A stretch of DNA of 64,000 nt, from assembly GCA_024291935.2 (NCBI GenBank), contig CM044318.1:82408001-82472000 (forward strand), in the 5' to 3' direction. This document shows positions 34,758-46,454 of the stretch, piece after piece. Within the stretch, counting starts at the first letter, position 1, and the number at the start of each line of letters is the position of its first letter. The translations under genes and the position numbers were made by a program. Under the pieces are notes generated by a model. It was not told where the DNA came from. It worked only from the letters and a program-made list of their open reading frames with translations, and did not search any database. The stretch is from Okapia johnstoni (lineage: Eukaryota > Chordata > Mammalia > Artiodactyla > Giraffidae).

Positions 34758-35884
34758 TATAGTTTATATTACAAAAATCAGACCCAATAGATGCCCAGTA
34801 AGAGAGGAATGACTCAAAGGGATGGCAAATGCACTCAATGAACTAGTTCTCAGGCATTAAAGACTGGTTTGGAGGCTTACGCGGCAACCTACATATGGTA
34901 CGTTTAAAAAAAAAGAAGGATGCAAGTCATGTTAACATTCTGATGTAATGTATATACATACAGGCATTCTGAAGGGAACATATAAAATAACAAAGCTATG
35001 CTTAAGTTATTGGATTATGGGTGATTTTTAATACGTGCCAGTTTCCACTCTTTTTTATAACGCTAAAACATGTGGGCAAGGTTAAAATACCTAAAATAAA
35101 CTCTTCGCCATCTGTCTTTTCTCTCTCACTTAAGGAAAAGGAATTTGGCCTGCGAGTTGCTGCTCATCCTTCATGTTCAACACAGAGCTGGGAGAGGGGC
35201 GGCCATCTGTCCCGGGGGGGCGAGAGGCAGGTGTGAAAGGCAAAGGCCTGGAATCTCATCTCCTCTAGGCCTGGGGATTAAATTGTCCTCATTCTTCCCA
35301 AAGGGCAAGTAGGCTGGGCTGGGTGCTATGAGACTATCATGCTAAAGAGTTAACTATCATTGTAAAGAGAGCCGATCACTCAAGTGGTCACAAATCCAAA
35401 GCGGGAAATAGGAGCACCTCCCTCTTCTTGATGCCAGTGTTGATCTCTGAGTCACTGAGCACACGGACAGCCTCAGAACCAGGAACCCCGACTGGGCCTC
35501 AAGGAGTCACCCAGGGGGCAGCCACCAGCAGTCCATCAGAAGCCCCCACTCCCGAGGGCTGTCTCCTGAGGCCCTCAGAGGTTGAGTTTAGCCTCTTGAA
35601 CCGCGATGCTTGCTGCCTGGCACCTGCCAATGCATGTATTACAAGAAATCATGGTCACCGTCATTCTCGAAACAAAGGGGACACATTGAATCAGAGGGAC
35701 AGTTCATTGGCGCCTTGCCTCTGGGATCATCGATGGTATATTCTGGGCTTCTGCATAAACCGTTTGTTTGCAGAGAGGTGCCAGGCAGCACACCGTTATC
35801 CCTGCTAAAAAAGCATCATCGTGTCCTTACATGATGGACAATTTGCCTCTGAGTTCTTACATGAAATTGAATGGACAGGTTTCT
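34758..35884. other. Unique stretch
   Basis: No repeat recognised. The ORF of 126 codons at 35428-35808 has no recognisable domain and overlaps other frames. Confidence 0.5.
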
Positions 35885-36033
35885 AAGGCGGGGCTCTGCT
35901 CCCAGCTGTGTGTCCTTGGGCAAACCTCTTAGCGTCAATTTCCTCATCTAAAAATGAGGTACTTATCCCATTGGGTTGTCAGAGAAAGAGCTGAGCACAG
36001 TCCTGATTCACAGTAAGTGCTCAATGCACAAGC
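35885..36033 (+). repeat. MIR SINE
   Basis: The MIR core order is clear: ctgtgtgtccttgggcaaac, gtcaatttcctcatctaaaa, then agcacagtcctgattcacag and taagtgctcaatgcac. Confidence 0.75.
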
Positions 36034-36099
36034 TTACAATGTCTCTTCCTGCAGAGAGCCGTTCCCAGGGCCCCACAGCCACAGGGCAGGCTGATGTTA

Positions 36100-36262
36100 G
36101 CCGGACTCCTTCTGTCTGTGGGATTTCCCAGGCAAGAATACTGGAATGGGTTGCCATTTCCTTCTCCAGGGAAATCTTCCAGACCCAGGGATCGAACCTA
36201 AGTCTCCTGCATTGGAAGACAGGTAGACAGGTTCTTTACCACTGAGCCACCAGGGAAGCCCA
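36100..36262 (-). repeat. Bov-tA fragment
   Basis: Reversed Bov-tA lacking most of the 3' tail; B box agggatcgaacc and head accactgagccaccagggaa are preserved. A small internal duplication (acaggtagacaggttc) occurs near 36221-36232. Confidence 0.88.
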
Positions 36263-36297
36263 TGATATAAACATATTATGAGTTTACAAACAGTTTG

Positions 36298-36430
36298 TCG
36301 TTGTTTAGTTGCTAAATTGTGTCCAACTCTTTTGCAACACCGTGGACCGTGACCCACCAGGCTCCTCTGTCTATGGGATTTCCCAGGTGAGAATACGGGA
36401 GTGGGAGTGGGTTGCCATGATCTCCTTCCG
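36298..36430 (-). repeat. Bov-tA or Bov-A fragment
   Basis: Reversed body only (gttgtttagttgctaaattg, ctcctctgtctatgggattt, gagtgggttgccatg). A short gagtggga repeat lies at about 36401-36412. The head is missing. Confidence 0.82.
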
Positions 36431-38260
36431 GAAATGGATGGAGGCTTCTGTGGGTCTGACCAGCATGCTGACCCAGACACTCGCCTACCACTTCTACTCT
36501 GAGGCTCTTACCCTGCATTTCTGGGTTGTTTTCTAACCATAAAGGGGATACACATCACAGCAGGGACTTCAATTTTCAGGAACGGTCAATGACAGTAGAG
36601 ACTGCTGAGCATCTGTAATTCCACACTTTCATAGTGTGAGAGGCAGCTGATAAAAGCAGGCAGGCTTCCTGTCTGCATGTGCTCACTCTCCCATTCCGAG
36701 CTGCTTTGTGACTCTCCTTAGAGACCTCAGCCTTTATTCAATACATACTCTGATTTCTTGGGAAATTAGACTTGCAATAAGAAATTTTCCATCATTTCAC
36801 ACAGAGCCAAGGAAAAAAAGCCTTTGTCAGCTGATCCATCATACTTACTAATTGTTCCTCCGTTCCCCAGAGATGCAGAAAGCGCAGCTCTGGCAAATCA
36901 ACTGCAAATGCTTTATTCAAATAAAATAAAAAAAAAACATTCTTCATTTTCCCTCTGCCAGTTTTCCCATCAATTTATGGTTCATACGTTTTTCTCAAGT
37001 CCTTCCATTTAGGTTGGATACAATCTGGGGGGAGGTTGTTCGCCTATAAGGCATGCAATTCCAAATAACCTTGTATGATGTAATCTAGTAATTCTTGCTT
37101 GCTTAATAAGTTTAAAGTAGAACACTCTGACGTAGATTCAAAACTCGATTGCCAGGAAGATTTTCTCACATTTCAGCTTCTGCTGGTCACATTCTTCTGT
37201 TCTTGCAAATCAGCTGAGTTTATCAGTACTGAGAAAACGAACACTAATTGGGAATGGGTATTCTTTCTCCATGGCAATCCCACTGCGGTCTGTCTTTGGC
37301 AAACATACTATCTGCAGTAAAGTGGAGAACAACTTTCCATTTTAAACGTCCTTGACTGTCTGAGTTGAGAACCTATAGGGTATGTATATACAATTTTTAA
37401 AAGAGCACAACTCAAATATGAGAGAGAATGGTAAAAGCAGGCAACGCTAGGAGCATGCCCTCAGCTGCACCCCGAGCGTGCACCCCACACGGCAGGAGAA
37501 GTGGTCCACAGGCTCCCTTGCACATCACCCTACAATGTCAGAGTGTGGCAATGGCAGACCCAGCACACGTGCGTGCCAGGGCCTATGGTCAAAGTAACTA
37601 AGGCTGGGTGTGAGCTCCAGAGGCTGGAGGGAGAGGAGAGCTGAAAGTGGGGTGAATGCGGCTACTTTGGGTGTGATGATAACAACTGGGGTGACTGGGC
37701 CCCTGGTCCACAGGAGGCCAGAGCTGACAGTGGTACCCCCCAGAGCCCTCAGAGCATCCCACGGGGGGATGCTCGGTTCTATCGATGAGAAATGCTCCAT
37801 GGGGAGGCTGGCTGACAGTCTGGAGCCCGGATGTGAACCCAGCTCGGTGACCTCAGAAGAGACCTCGTGACCCCACCCCAGCTCAGGCTCTGGACATCCC
37901 GACTCCTGGGGGGTGGGAGGGCAGCTTCCCAGTGGGCCTCTGGGTGATCCCAGGGTCACCGGCCACAGCTGCTGCCGCACAGAGAAGTCTGATAGGAGAC
38001 AGATGAGGGCAGCCCTCTGATTCCACTGTCCCCACTGCTCTCAGGAGATGATATCCCGGCGGCGGAGACAAGGATGCTCCCCTGGGGATGAGGGAAGCTC
38101 CTAGTTGTTCAGATCTCACTCTATTGACCCAAGCCCCCTGGAGAGGGAGGATGAGAGCTGGTTGCATGTGTTCAAGCACCATGTACAGATTATATGCTGT
38201 TGCATCCTGAGATTTTGAAGCCAGAAGGTGGAGGTGAAATAACGAGAAAGGAATTATTTA
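36431..38260. other. 1.8 kb unique stretch
   Basis: Nothing recognised. 37600-38160 is GC-rich with overlapping ORFs on both strands of up to 151 codons that show no domain. Confidence 0.5.
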
Positions 38261-38261
38261 A

Positions 38262-38445
38262 CAATATGTCACACTCAGTGAGCACAACCTGGCAGGCACA
38301 GAGTTTCAAAGCTGGCTGATCTCTGCAATCTTCTAGTTAATTGTCCTCATTTTATATGTGAGGAAACAAGCCCAGAGAGGTAAAGAAACCTGTTCAAGAT
38401 CACACAGCAAAGGGGTGTAAGGTCAGGGCAAGAATGTGCCTGATC
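38262..38445 (-). repeat. MIR SINE (probable)
   Basis: Reversed MIR order: gtcctcattttatatgtgag, aacaagcccagagaggtaaa, caagatcacacagcaaaggg. The left part is degraded. Confidence 0.65.
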
Positions 38446-39380
38446 CTTGTTTCAGTTGCCTGATTATTAATATTTGGGGAATCAGTTGGCTCTGACTTTT
38501 TAGCAGAAGCCAGGCTTCTCTGAGTAAGTGGGTGGAGGCCTGTGCATCTCACACATGGGGTGGAAGCGAGCCCACATTCAGGGTGCAAAAATGACGATGG
38601 GGGTGCCCCCTTCACAGAGCAGGCTGGTTTTATCCGCCAGCCCAGTAACAGCTGGGGCTTCTGTACATTTTCAGCTTTTACCACCAAAATCAGCAAAAGA
38701 CTTCCTATGAACCACAGCTCATGGAAATGAGGCTGGAAGCCCTGCTCCTCTCTGAGCTCTCTAGAATCACAACGAGGAATTCCCGGGGTCCCAAAGCGAC
38801 CGTTCCAACAACCTAACAACAGGATGTAAGCGTCCACTGCACAGTAACTATAGCCTACCTCCCACATGGAATGAAGTGGAAGCTTTTCATAACTTTAACA
38901 GAAACAAGGGTGTGGAGTGAAGTTCCCCCTGAGACCTGAACTCGGCAGTGAGGGTTCAGTGCGAGCACCCTTGGAGGGCAGTGGGAATGGGCATCTCCTG
39001 GGGACCAGCTGCAGACCTGGGAGCCTGGCATGGATAGTGCCTGCAAGCCAGGATCAGGCTCTGTGTCCATGTGGCAGAGATTGGTTAGAGACAGAGGCTG
39101 GATGTCGGAACAACGAGCTCTGTTTGACTCCTACAGGTCCAGCACTGTTATTCAGCCCCTGGACGTCTGCCTGACCACATCTCTGCAGGACAGAATCAGA
39201 GCCATGTGGGAAGGACGGATGAGTCCAGGAGCAGAAGTGGGAGCAACAGCACAGAGGTGCATGTGGACACGGCTGGTGAGCGCTCTGCTCGCCTGGTGGG
39301 AGCTTCCGTGTGGAGAGGAGGACACCACCGGGCAGCTGTCCTGTCCGCTGACCCCGTGGATAGAGTCTGAGGGTCTGACT
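38446..39380. other. Unique stretch
   Basis: Nothing recognised. ORFs of 124-165 codons overlap on opposite strands between 39.03 and 39.57 kb and run into the MIR, so they are not called. Confidence 0.5.
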
Positions 39381-39572
39381 GCCACACGCCGCATGGTGGA
39401 ATCTGGTGGGCCTGAGGATGAATTCCACTGTCCCCTCTCAGTGAGTGACCTTGGGCGAGACAGTTTCTGCATCTGTAAAATGGGATTAATAACCACCCCC
39501 ACCAAGACTGTTGTGAAGGTTAAATGAGAAAAAGCATATAGGGTGCTTGGCATATAGTAAGTGTTTAGCAAA
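39381..39572 (+). repeat. MIR SINE
   Basis: Clear MIR text: gagtgaccttgggcgagaca, gcatctgtaaaatgggatta, ttgtgaaggttaaatgagaa, gtgcttggcatatagtaagt. Confidence 0.82.
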
Positions 39573-39655
39573 GGAAAACAGTAGCCAACGTTGACTGAAG
39601 GATTACTCTTTGATGATATTTTTATAGGGATATATGTTTCCCACTATTATCTGTT

Positions 39656-39957
39656 ATCACCATCACCACCTCCACTACCCTTACTACCAACATCCTCATC
39701 ATCACCAGCATCCTCATCATCACCATCATCTTCAACATCAGCACCATCATCACCATTATCACCATCACCACCATCACCATCAATTTCACCATCATCAACA
39801 TCACCATCACCATCATCTTCACCAACATCATAATCATCATCACCATCATCTTCACCATCATCACTATCATCACCTTCATCAGCACTACCATCACCATCAT
39901 CATCATCATCTTCAGCAGTACCATCACCACCATTACGATAATCTCCATCACCATCTT
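39656..39957 (+). repeat. Imperfect CAT/CAC trinucleotide array, about 300 bp
   Basis: A long run of caY triplets with ctt, aac and tac interruptions. In one plus frame it reads as a His-rich ORF (39634-40002) and in a minus frame as Met/Val-rich text (39622-40044); both follow from the repeat and are not gene evidence. Interruptions are scattered, as in an old, degenerating array. Confidence 0.95.
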
Positions 39958-40077
39958 CAAGTACATTATTATGTACATACTACATACCAGGACCTCAGCT
40001 GAGCCCTTTGCAGAGATCATCTCATTGACTTTCAAGCAAAGCACCCTTTGTAAGCAGCACCCTTGCTATTCAAAGCC

Positions 40078-40226
40078 TGGGCTGGCAGCCTGTGTACCTC
40101 CTGTGAGCTTATCAGAAACACACATTCTCAGGTCTCGCTCCAGTCCTACTGACTCAGAATCTGCATTTTAACAATATCTCCAGAAATATGCAGGCAAGTT
40201 CAAGTTTGAGAAGCAACGGCTTACAG
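40078..40226 (+). mobile_element. MER5-type hAT MITE remnant
   Basis: The order ctgtgagcttatcagaaaca, tcctactgactcagaatctg, cattttaacaatatctccag and caagtttgagaagcaac fits the MER5A type of short hAT-Charlie elements. Confidence 0.7.
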
Positions 40227-42430
40227 CAGCAGCTGTCTCTTGGTACAAAGTGACTGGTTTGGAGAGAGTCTCCCACCACCCTCCAGTCCCTTTCACTCTT
40301 CCTTCCCAGGTACCCACTGACTAATCCTCCTGACAACCACATGACACTAGGAAGGAAAGGGGCAGAAAACCAAAGATCGCGATACTTTTGTGAGGATGAA
40401 AGAGAGCTGGAAGCAGGGAGGAGGAAAGCAGGAAGCCAGTCCTGGACAGAGGGCTGGCAGCTCTGCAGAGACCCACCCTTCACATTTCTCTGAGTCCTGA
40501 GGTCCCTGGGGGAGGTGTGGGTGGATGCCTTCCTGTGATGACACCCCTGACTCAGGGCCTGTGGTCTGGGAAGGGAGGAGCTGCCACAAGCCAAGGGAGG
40601 AAGAGGGGGCTGAGGACATCCCCAGACTCCCCCAGCACCCCTTGAAAGGCAGAGAAGAGAGGCTTAATAGGGGCAGCCGGTCCACGGACCACTTGAGACC
40701 CCTGCTTGCCCCAACCCTGCCCAAGGCCTGTTCGCAAAGCCAAAAGATCATTGACTGAAAGTTTCCAAAGTCTTAAGAATGCCCCAATTTATGGCAATTA
40801 GCATCCACGAAGACTTGACACTTGTAACATAAGAGTTTTTGCTCCATTAAATGCAACCTAAGATTTTCCCTCCATTCAACTTCCATTACATGCAAGAGTC
40901 TGAGAGATCATTTCATTCAAGCCCAAGAACTGGCAGCTGAAGGAAGAGAAGTAAAACAGATTTCTGAAAAGTAACTTCAAATGGATGATGTGGGGCTCAG
41001 ATTTAGTTTTTAAAAAACCCTAAGAAGGTTTAGTCATATTTTTTAGACACATGTTTTTTAGAAATGCTTAAATGAAAAACACTCTCCTCTTGAGTGCATT
41101 TCGTACAAGAATGAAACCAGATAATTAGACATCGTGTTTCTGGTAGGGTATTTTTACACTCTAGAAATGTGGGACAATTTCATACTAAATGAAATATTTA
41201 GTTACACATATTTGTCCTTCCTCCTGGTGTTTTCCAATTGGGATTATCAGGAGGAAGGGTGGGCCTCAAGTTCATTTTTCTGCCCATAAATTGTGATCCA
41301 CAGTAAAGACAGGCCGGCCCACCCACCCGCGCACGGCCCTTCTGCTGTGTCCAAGTGGCCTCTGTTCTTTAAATGAAAAAGGCTGTCTTCTTTGCAAGCA
41401 CATAATAAATCTATTTGTAAGGCCAGTGATGATACAGAGTGGGACTTTAAAGAATAATTTTAAGACCAAAAATCTTATCATCAGTGAATACAAGGGTTGT
41501 TAGAGGCCATTTTAAATCAATGCATGAAGAAGGAAAAATCCAGTACCTTTCCACGATTCCCCTGTTTGCCCAGGAAAAAATAACCCCCCCGGGATAACCA
41601 TATTCATGAAACATGGAGCCCAGGGGTTTCCTTACTCAAGGGACCACCAAACGTGGATGCTTTCGGATCATCCTCCAGCCCTGGAGGCAGGCAGGGAATG
41701 GGGACAGACAGAGAAGGATGGTGAGGGGCAGACACTCTTAACAGATCTGTGGGTTCTTAGTTTTCCTTTGGAGAAAAGGTGTGTAGAAACCAATCCGTGT
41801 CTCGTTTGGTTCCCGTGGCTACTCGACTCAGTTTTGGGTTTGATAGGTTCTGTTCCTTCTCAACAAGCTGAAGGGTATGTTTTGTTAGGTATATTAAGAC
41901 TTTTTATTCATTGTAATGACTTCATACATAATAGTTTTTCAATGCATTTTAGAATTGCAAAAGTAATATATATTAAACAGAGAAAAGTTATAGAGCAAAC
42001 ATTTCAAGTCCCCAGTAATACACTCGGGAGAAGATTAATCAGCATCTTAGAGATGTTTTCAACTTTCCCCCACGTGTGCATTCTCTTTCTCTACCCCCAC
42101 CCCCCCTTCCTCTCACCCTCTCTTCTTCCAGTTGCAACACTCACATTTTCCTTAGCAATCTTGCCCCTTCTCATGCTCATGCCTGAGGCACAGGTGAAAT
42201 CTGCTTTCTAGTCTAGGAAACGCTCTGAGTTGAGACTTTTATCTCTTATTGATTTCACTCATTGGTTCTCACTGTTGAAGAATGAAAGCAGGCCTTCCAA
42301 GACTTTCGTGACCTGCTGCTGGCTCACACCCCAAGGTCCACGTGCACGGGGGCCCAGGGACGGTGCTTCTCAAGCATCGTATTCATCCCCAACTGGCATC
42401 CCCGAGCCTGGCCAATTCCAACTCTTCTTT
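40227..42430. other. 2.2 kb stretch without recognised gene
   Basis: 40320-40740 is GC-rich and 40780-41250 AT-rich. A small CpG cluster lies at about 41311-41338. The 201-codon ORF at 41606-42211 crosses an A/T-rich, repeat-like part (41880-42010) and has no domain. No family named. Confidence 0.45.
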
Positions 42431-42632
42431 GTGTGCATGCGTGCTCAATCACTTCACTAGTGTCTGACTCTTTGCGATCTCAAGGACTGTGGCCTGCCAG
42501 GCTCCTCTGTCCATGGGATTTTCCAGGCAAGAAGACTGGAGTGGGTTGCCATGCCCTCCTCTGGGGGATCTTCCTGACCCAGCAATTGAACCTGAGTCTC
42601 CTGTGTCTTCTGCAATGCAGAAGGTGGACCGG
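42431..42632 (-). repeat. Bov-tA SINE
   Basis: Reversed Bov-tA (gcatgcgtgctcaatcactt, ccatgggattttccaggcaa, gacccagcaattgaacctga); the head is degraded at its end (tctgcaatgcagaaggtgg). Confidence 0.88.
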
Positions 42633-42937
42633 GGAAGACCCAACTCTCCTTTACATGTGGCCAGCTCTCTCTGATCCTCTCCACCTTGGCTGAGATATAA
42701 CTTCTAGGAAGCCTTCACTAGGCACTGTCTGGTCTTGTCCCTTCAAGCCCTGGGCAGGTGTCAGGGGCCTCTCTGTGATCATCTAGCATTAGCACTGCGT
42801 TGTTACGGCCCCTTCACATATCTGTACCTCATACGCAGGGTGCAGAGGACAGGAATTCAGGGCAGGTAAGTTTCCACTCTCCCCTCATCCATTACCTCCT
42901 TGCAGCCAACACGGCTCTTGACTCTTCGTTGACAGTC
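42633..42937. other. Unique spacer
   Basis: Nothing recognised. Confidence 0.5.
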
Positions 42938-42989
42938 ACCAGATACACCTTTAGCGAATATCACAACCACACTGCAATGAATATACTTT

Positions 42990-43137
42990 TGCATACTGGA
43001 TGGCATCGCCAGCTCGATGGACATGAGTTTGGGTAAACTTCAGGAGTTGGTGATGGACAGGGAGCCCTGGCGTGCTGTGATTCATGGGGTCGCAGAGTTG
43101 AATACGTCTGAGCGACTGAACTGAACTGAACTGAACT
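42990..43137 (+). repeat. BovB LINE 3' terminal fragment
   Basis: Only the last 150 bases of BovB remain: gatggcatcgccagctcgat through three gaact repeats. It interrupts the old L1. Confidence 0.9.
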
Positions 43138-43564
43138 ACATTAGTTACTTTCCTTAAAAATAATTCCCTGATGTATAATTGCTGAGTCATTAGGTATAAA
43201 TATGCTTAAGAGTGTTAATATTCATTGCCAAACGGCTCAACCAAAGGGTGCCTTATTTCCATTCTTCCAATTTATGTTGGAGTCCACCTACTTTCCTGAA
43301 ACCTCATCAACACTGAATTAGGAATCTTTTTCATCTTTGCCTATGGGATAAATCAAACAAGGCCCTCATTTGAATATGCATTCAAGCATAAATAAATTTC
43401 AACAGTTCCCCACATATTCATTAATCATTTGTGCTTTTTGTGATTGTCTTAAGCCAATTTTTATTTCAGTGTGACTAGTCTCTTGATTTTCAAAGTTCTC
43501 TATAGATTGACTATATTTATGCTGATAATACTTTTTCCACTGTGCCGTTTGCTTTTTGCCCTTG

Positions 43565-43690
43565 ATTTTTATATATTATACAAGAATATATAAAAATTTT
43601 ATATTATAAAATTATTATAATTATAATTTATTTATAACATATAAAATTACTTATAATTTTATATATTTATACATATTAATGTCTGTAACC
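43565..43690. repeat. AT-only low-complexity tract
   Basis: Almost pure A/T with many overlapping self-complementary runs (for example aattataatt and tataattttata). Confidence 0.85.
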
Positions 43691-43884
43691 TTTAAATTGC
43701 TATTTAATTCAATATTGCACTCATATCCTTTAGAGTCGTCTTTTTTTTTCTCTAACTTTATGTTGAAGAAGGACATACATAAAGTCTAAGGGGCTTGGGT
43801 CCTACGTAAATTGCAAAGGATTGCACTTTAAAAGGTTGTTAGTTGACTTTTAGCAACCAAAAACTTATTATTAAGATATTGCTT

Positions 43885-44232
43885 ATATGTAGAGTCTTAA
43901 AAAAATGATACAAATGAATTTATATACAAATCAGAAACAGGCTCACAGACACAGAAAACAAACTGACGGTCACCCAAGGGGAAAGTGGGAAGTGAGGAGA
44001 TAAAATAGGAGTTTGGGATTAACAGATACACATTACTCTATATAAAACAGATAACTGATCAGGACCTACTATATAGCACGGGGAACTCGACTCAGTACTT
44101 TCTAATAATCTATAAGGGAAAAGAATCTGAAAAAGAATAAATACATATGTGTAACTGAATTACTTTGCTGTATACCTGAAACTAACAAAGCATTATAAGT
44201 CAATTATGCTTCAATTAAAAAAAAAACTTAAA
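43885..44232 (+). repeat. L1 3' end
   Basis: Artiodactyl L1 tail: aaatcagaaacaggctcaca, aggagtttgggattaacaga, gacctactatatagcacggg, ctgaattactttgctgtata, then a poly(A)-like run at 44217-44228. Confidence 0.88.
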
Positions 44233-44234
44233 AA

Positions 44235-44564
44235 GAAAGGAAACTAAAAACAAAAGAAACAATCCTAAAAAGAATAGACTGTATGAGTAATTAAAAAACA
44301 ATTCTTTGGTGCATTCCTCTGTTAATGGAAGAATCCTCCACGAGTCCTCTTCTGACTTTTGCCTGCCATATACAATCTGTCTGCATATTCTCGTGCCTTA
44401 GTAGCTTAAGTTAAAAAATGGTATTACTTCAACCCCCTAGAGGTTGAGGTTTGTCAGAATAGGGCATTCTACTCCACTAAGCCGAGGTTACTGTAAGTTT
44501 GCTAGGGTTACTTTCTCTGCATTGAAACATTGGACCTTCTCTCAGCATTTCCATAACAGTGATG
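44235..44564. other. Unique spacer
   Basis: Nothing recognised. Confidence 0.5.
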
Positions 44565-44921
44565 CTTTTCTGAAGCTGAAGTTGAACAGTTCTATGAAGA
44601 CCTACAAGACCTTTTAGAACTAACGCCCAAAAAAGATGTCCTTTTCATTATAGGGGACTAGAGTGCAAAAGTAGGAAGTCAGGAAACACCTGGCATAACA
44701 GGCAAATTTGGCCTTGGAGTACAGAATGAAGCAGGGCAAAGGCTAACAGAGTTTGCCAAGAGAATGCACTGGTCATAGCAAACACCCTCTGCCAACAACA
44801 CAAGAGAAGACTCTACGCATGGACATCACCAGATGGTCAACACCGAAATCAGAATGATTATATTCTGTGCAACCAAAGATGGAGAAGCTCTATACAGTCA
44901 GCAAAAACAAGACCGGAAGCA

Positions 44922-45545
44922 GACTGTGGCTCAGATCATGAACTCCTTATTGCCAAATTCAGACTTAAATTGAAGAAAGTAGGGAAAACCACTAGATCAT
45001 TCAGGTATGACCTAAATCAAATCCCTTATGATTATACAGTGGAAGTGACAAATAGATTTAAGGGACTAGATCTGATTGACAGAGTGTCTGATGAACTGTG
45101 GACAGAGGTTCATGACATTGTACAGGAGACAGGGATAAAGACCATCCCTATGGAAAAGAAATGCAAAAAAGCAAAATGGCTGTCTGAGGAGGACTTACAA
45201 ATAGCTGGGAAAAGAAGAGAAGCGAAAAGCAAAGGAGAAAAGGAAAGATATTCCCATATGAATGCAGAGTTCCAAAGAACAGCAAGGAGAGATAAGAAAG
45301 CCTTCCTTAGCTATCAATGCAAAGAAATAGAGGAAAACAACAGAATGGGAAAGACTAGAGATCTCTTCAAGAAAATTAGAGATACCAAGGGAACATTTCA
45401 TGCAAAGATAGGCTCAATAAAGGACAGAAATGGTATGGACCTAACAGAAGCAGACGATATTGAAGAGAAGATATTGCCACCTCTTGAAGAGGTGGCAAGA
45501 ATACACAGAAGAACTATACAAAAAAGATCTTCACGACCCAGATAA
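44922..45545 (+). pseudogene. BovB ORF2 fragment: endonuclease C-terminus and linker
   Basis: The open frame begins upstream of the Ser-Asp-His endonuclease motif (44931-44939) and continues through a Lys/Arg-rich linker (for example KKCKKAKWLSEEDLQ and RRDKKAFLSYQCKE) that precedes the RT domain in RTE-type LINEs. The frame leaves the family reading at the insertion near 45462-45486, after which the last roughly 25 codons are out of register and end at 45543-45545. There is no initiator; this is a decayed piece of a larger ORF. Confidence 0.88.
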
Positions 45546-46454
45546 TCACGATGGTGTGATCACTCACCTAGAGCCAGACATCCTGGAATGTGAAGTCAAG
45601 CAGGCCTTAGAAAGCATCACTACAAACAAAGCTAGTGGAGGTGACGGAATTCCAGTTGAGCTATTTCAAATCCTGAAAGATGATGCTGTGAAAGTGCTGC
45701 ACTTGATATGCCAGCAAATCTGGAAAACTCAGCAGTGGCCACAGGACTAGAAAAGGTCAGTTTTCATTCCAATCCCAAAGAAAGGCAATGCCAAAGAATG
45801 CTCAAACTACCGCACAATTGCACTCATCTCACATGCTAGTAAAGTAATGCTCAAAATTCTCCAAGCCAGGCTTCAGCAATACGTGAACCGTGAACTTCCA
45901 GATGTTCAAGCTGGTTTTAGAAAAGGCGGAGGAACCAGAGATCAAATTGCCAACATCCGCTGGATCATTGAAAAAGCAAAAGAGTTCCAGAAAAACATCT
46001 ATTTCTGCTTTATTGACTATGCCAAAGCCTTTGACTGTGTGGATCACAATAAACTATGGAAAATTCTGAAACAGTTGGGAAAACCAGACCATCTGAACTG
46101 TCTCTTGAGAAACCTGTATGCAGGTCAGGAAGCAACAGTTACAACTGGACATGGAACAACAGACTGGTTCCAAATAGGAAAAGGAGTACGTCAAGGCTGT
46201 ATATTGTCACCCTGCTTATTTAACTTATATGTAGAGTACATCATGAGAAACGCTGGGCTGGAAGAAACACAAGCTGGAATCAAGATTGCCGGGAGAAATA
46301 TCAATAACCTCAGATATGTAGATGACACCACCCTTATGGCAGAAAGTGAAGAACTAAAGAGCCTCTTGATGAAAGTGAAAGAGGAGAGTGAAAAACTTGG
46401 CTTAAAGCTCAACATTCAGAAAACTAAGATCATAGCATCTGGTCCCAACACTTC
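45499..46454 (+). pseudogene. BovB ORF2 fragment: reverse transcriptase
   Basis: In one frame, interrupted by a TAG at 45748-45750, the sequence reads the RT domain: the TNKASGGDGIPVELFQ region near 45630, QAGFRKGGGTRDQ near 45910, FIDYAKAFDCVDH at 46009-46047, GVRQGCILSPCLFNLY near 46185-46232, and Y-V-D-D at 46315-46326. Both Asp residues of the box are kept. Relative to the copy at 13877-14736, one Glu codon is missing after the box (AESEELK versus AESEEELK). The frame breaks near 46455 through a small deletion. Confidence 0.9.

Larger units (their letters stand above)
42938..43755 (-). repeat. Old L1 (L1M-type) fragment split by BovB
   Basis: Left piece: actgcaatgaatatactttt. Right piece from about 43138: tgtataattgctgagtcatt, attgccaaacggctcaacca, aacctcatcaacactgaatt, gaatctttttcatctttgcc. 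This order matches reversed, diverged L1 ORF2 3' sequence. The far right end merges into an AT-rich tract. Confidence 0.6.

Noticed and set aside
39634..40002. His-rich protein
   Set aside because: It is the CAT/CAC array read in frame; the minus strand gives an equally long Met/Val-rich frame.
41606..42211. 201-codon plus-strand ORF
   Set aside because: No domain, and its middle crosses AT-rich repeat-like sequence.
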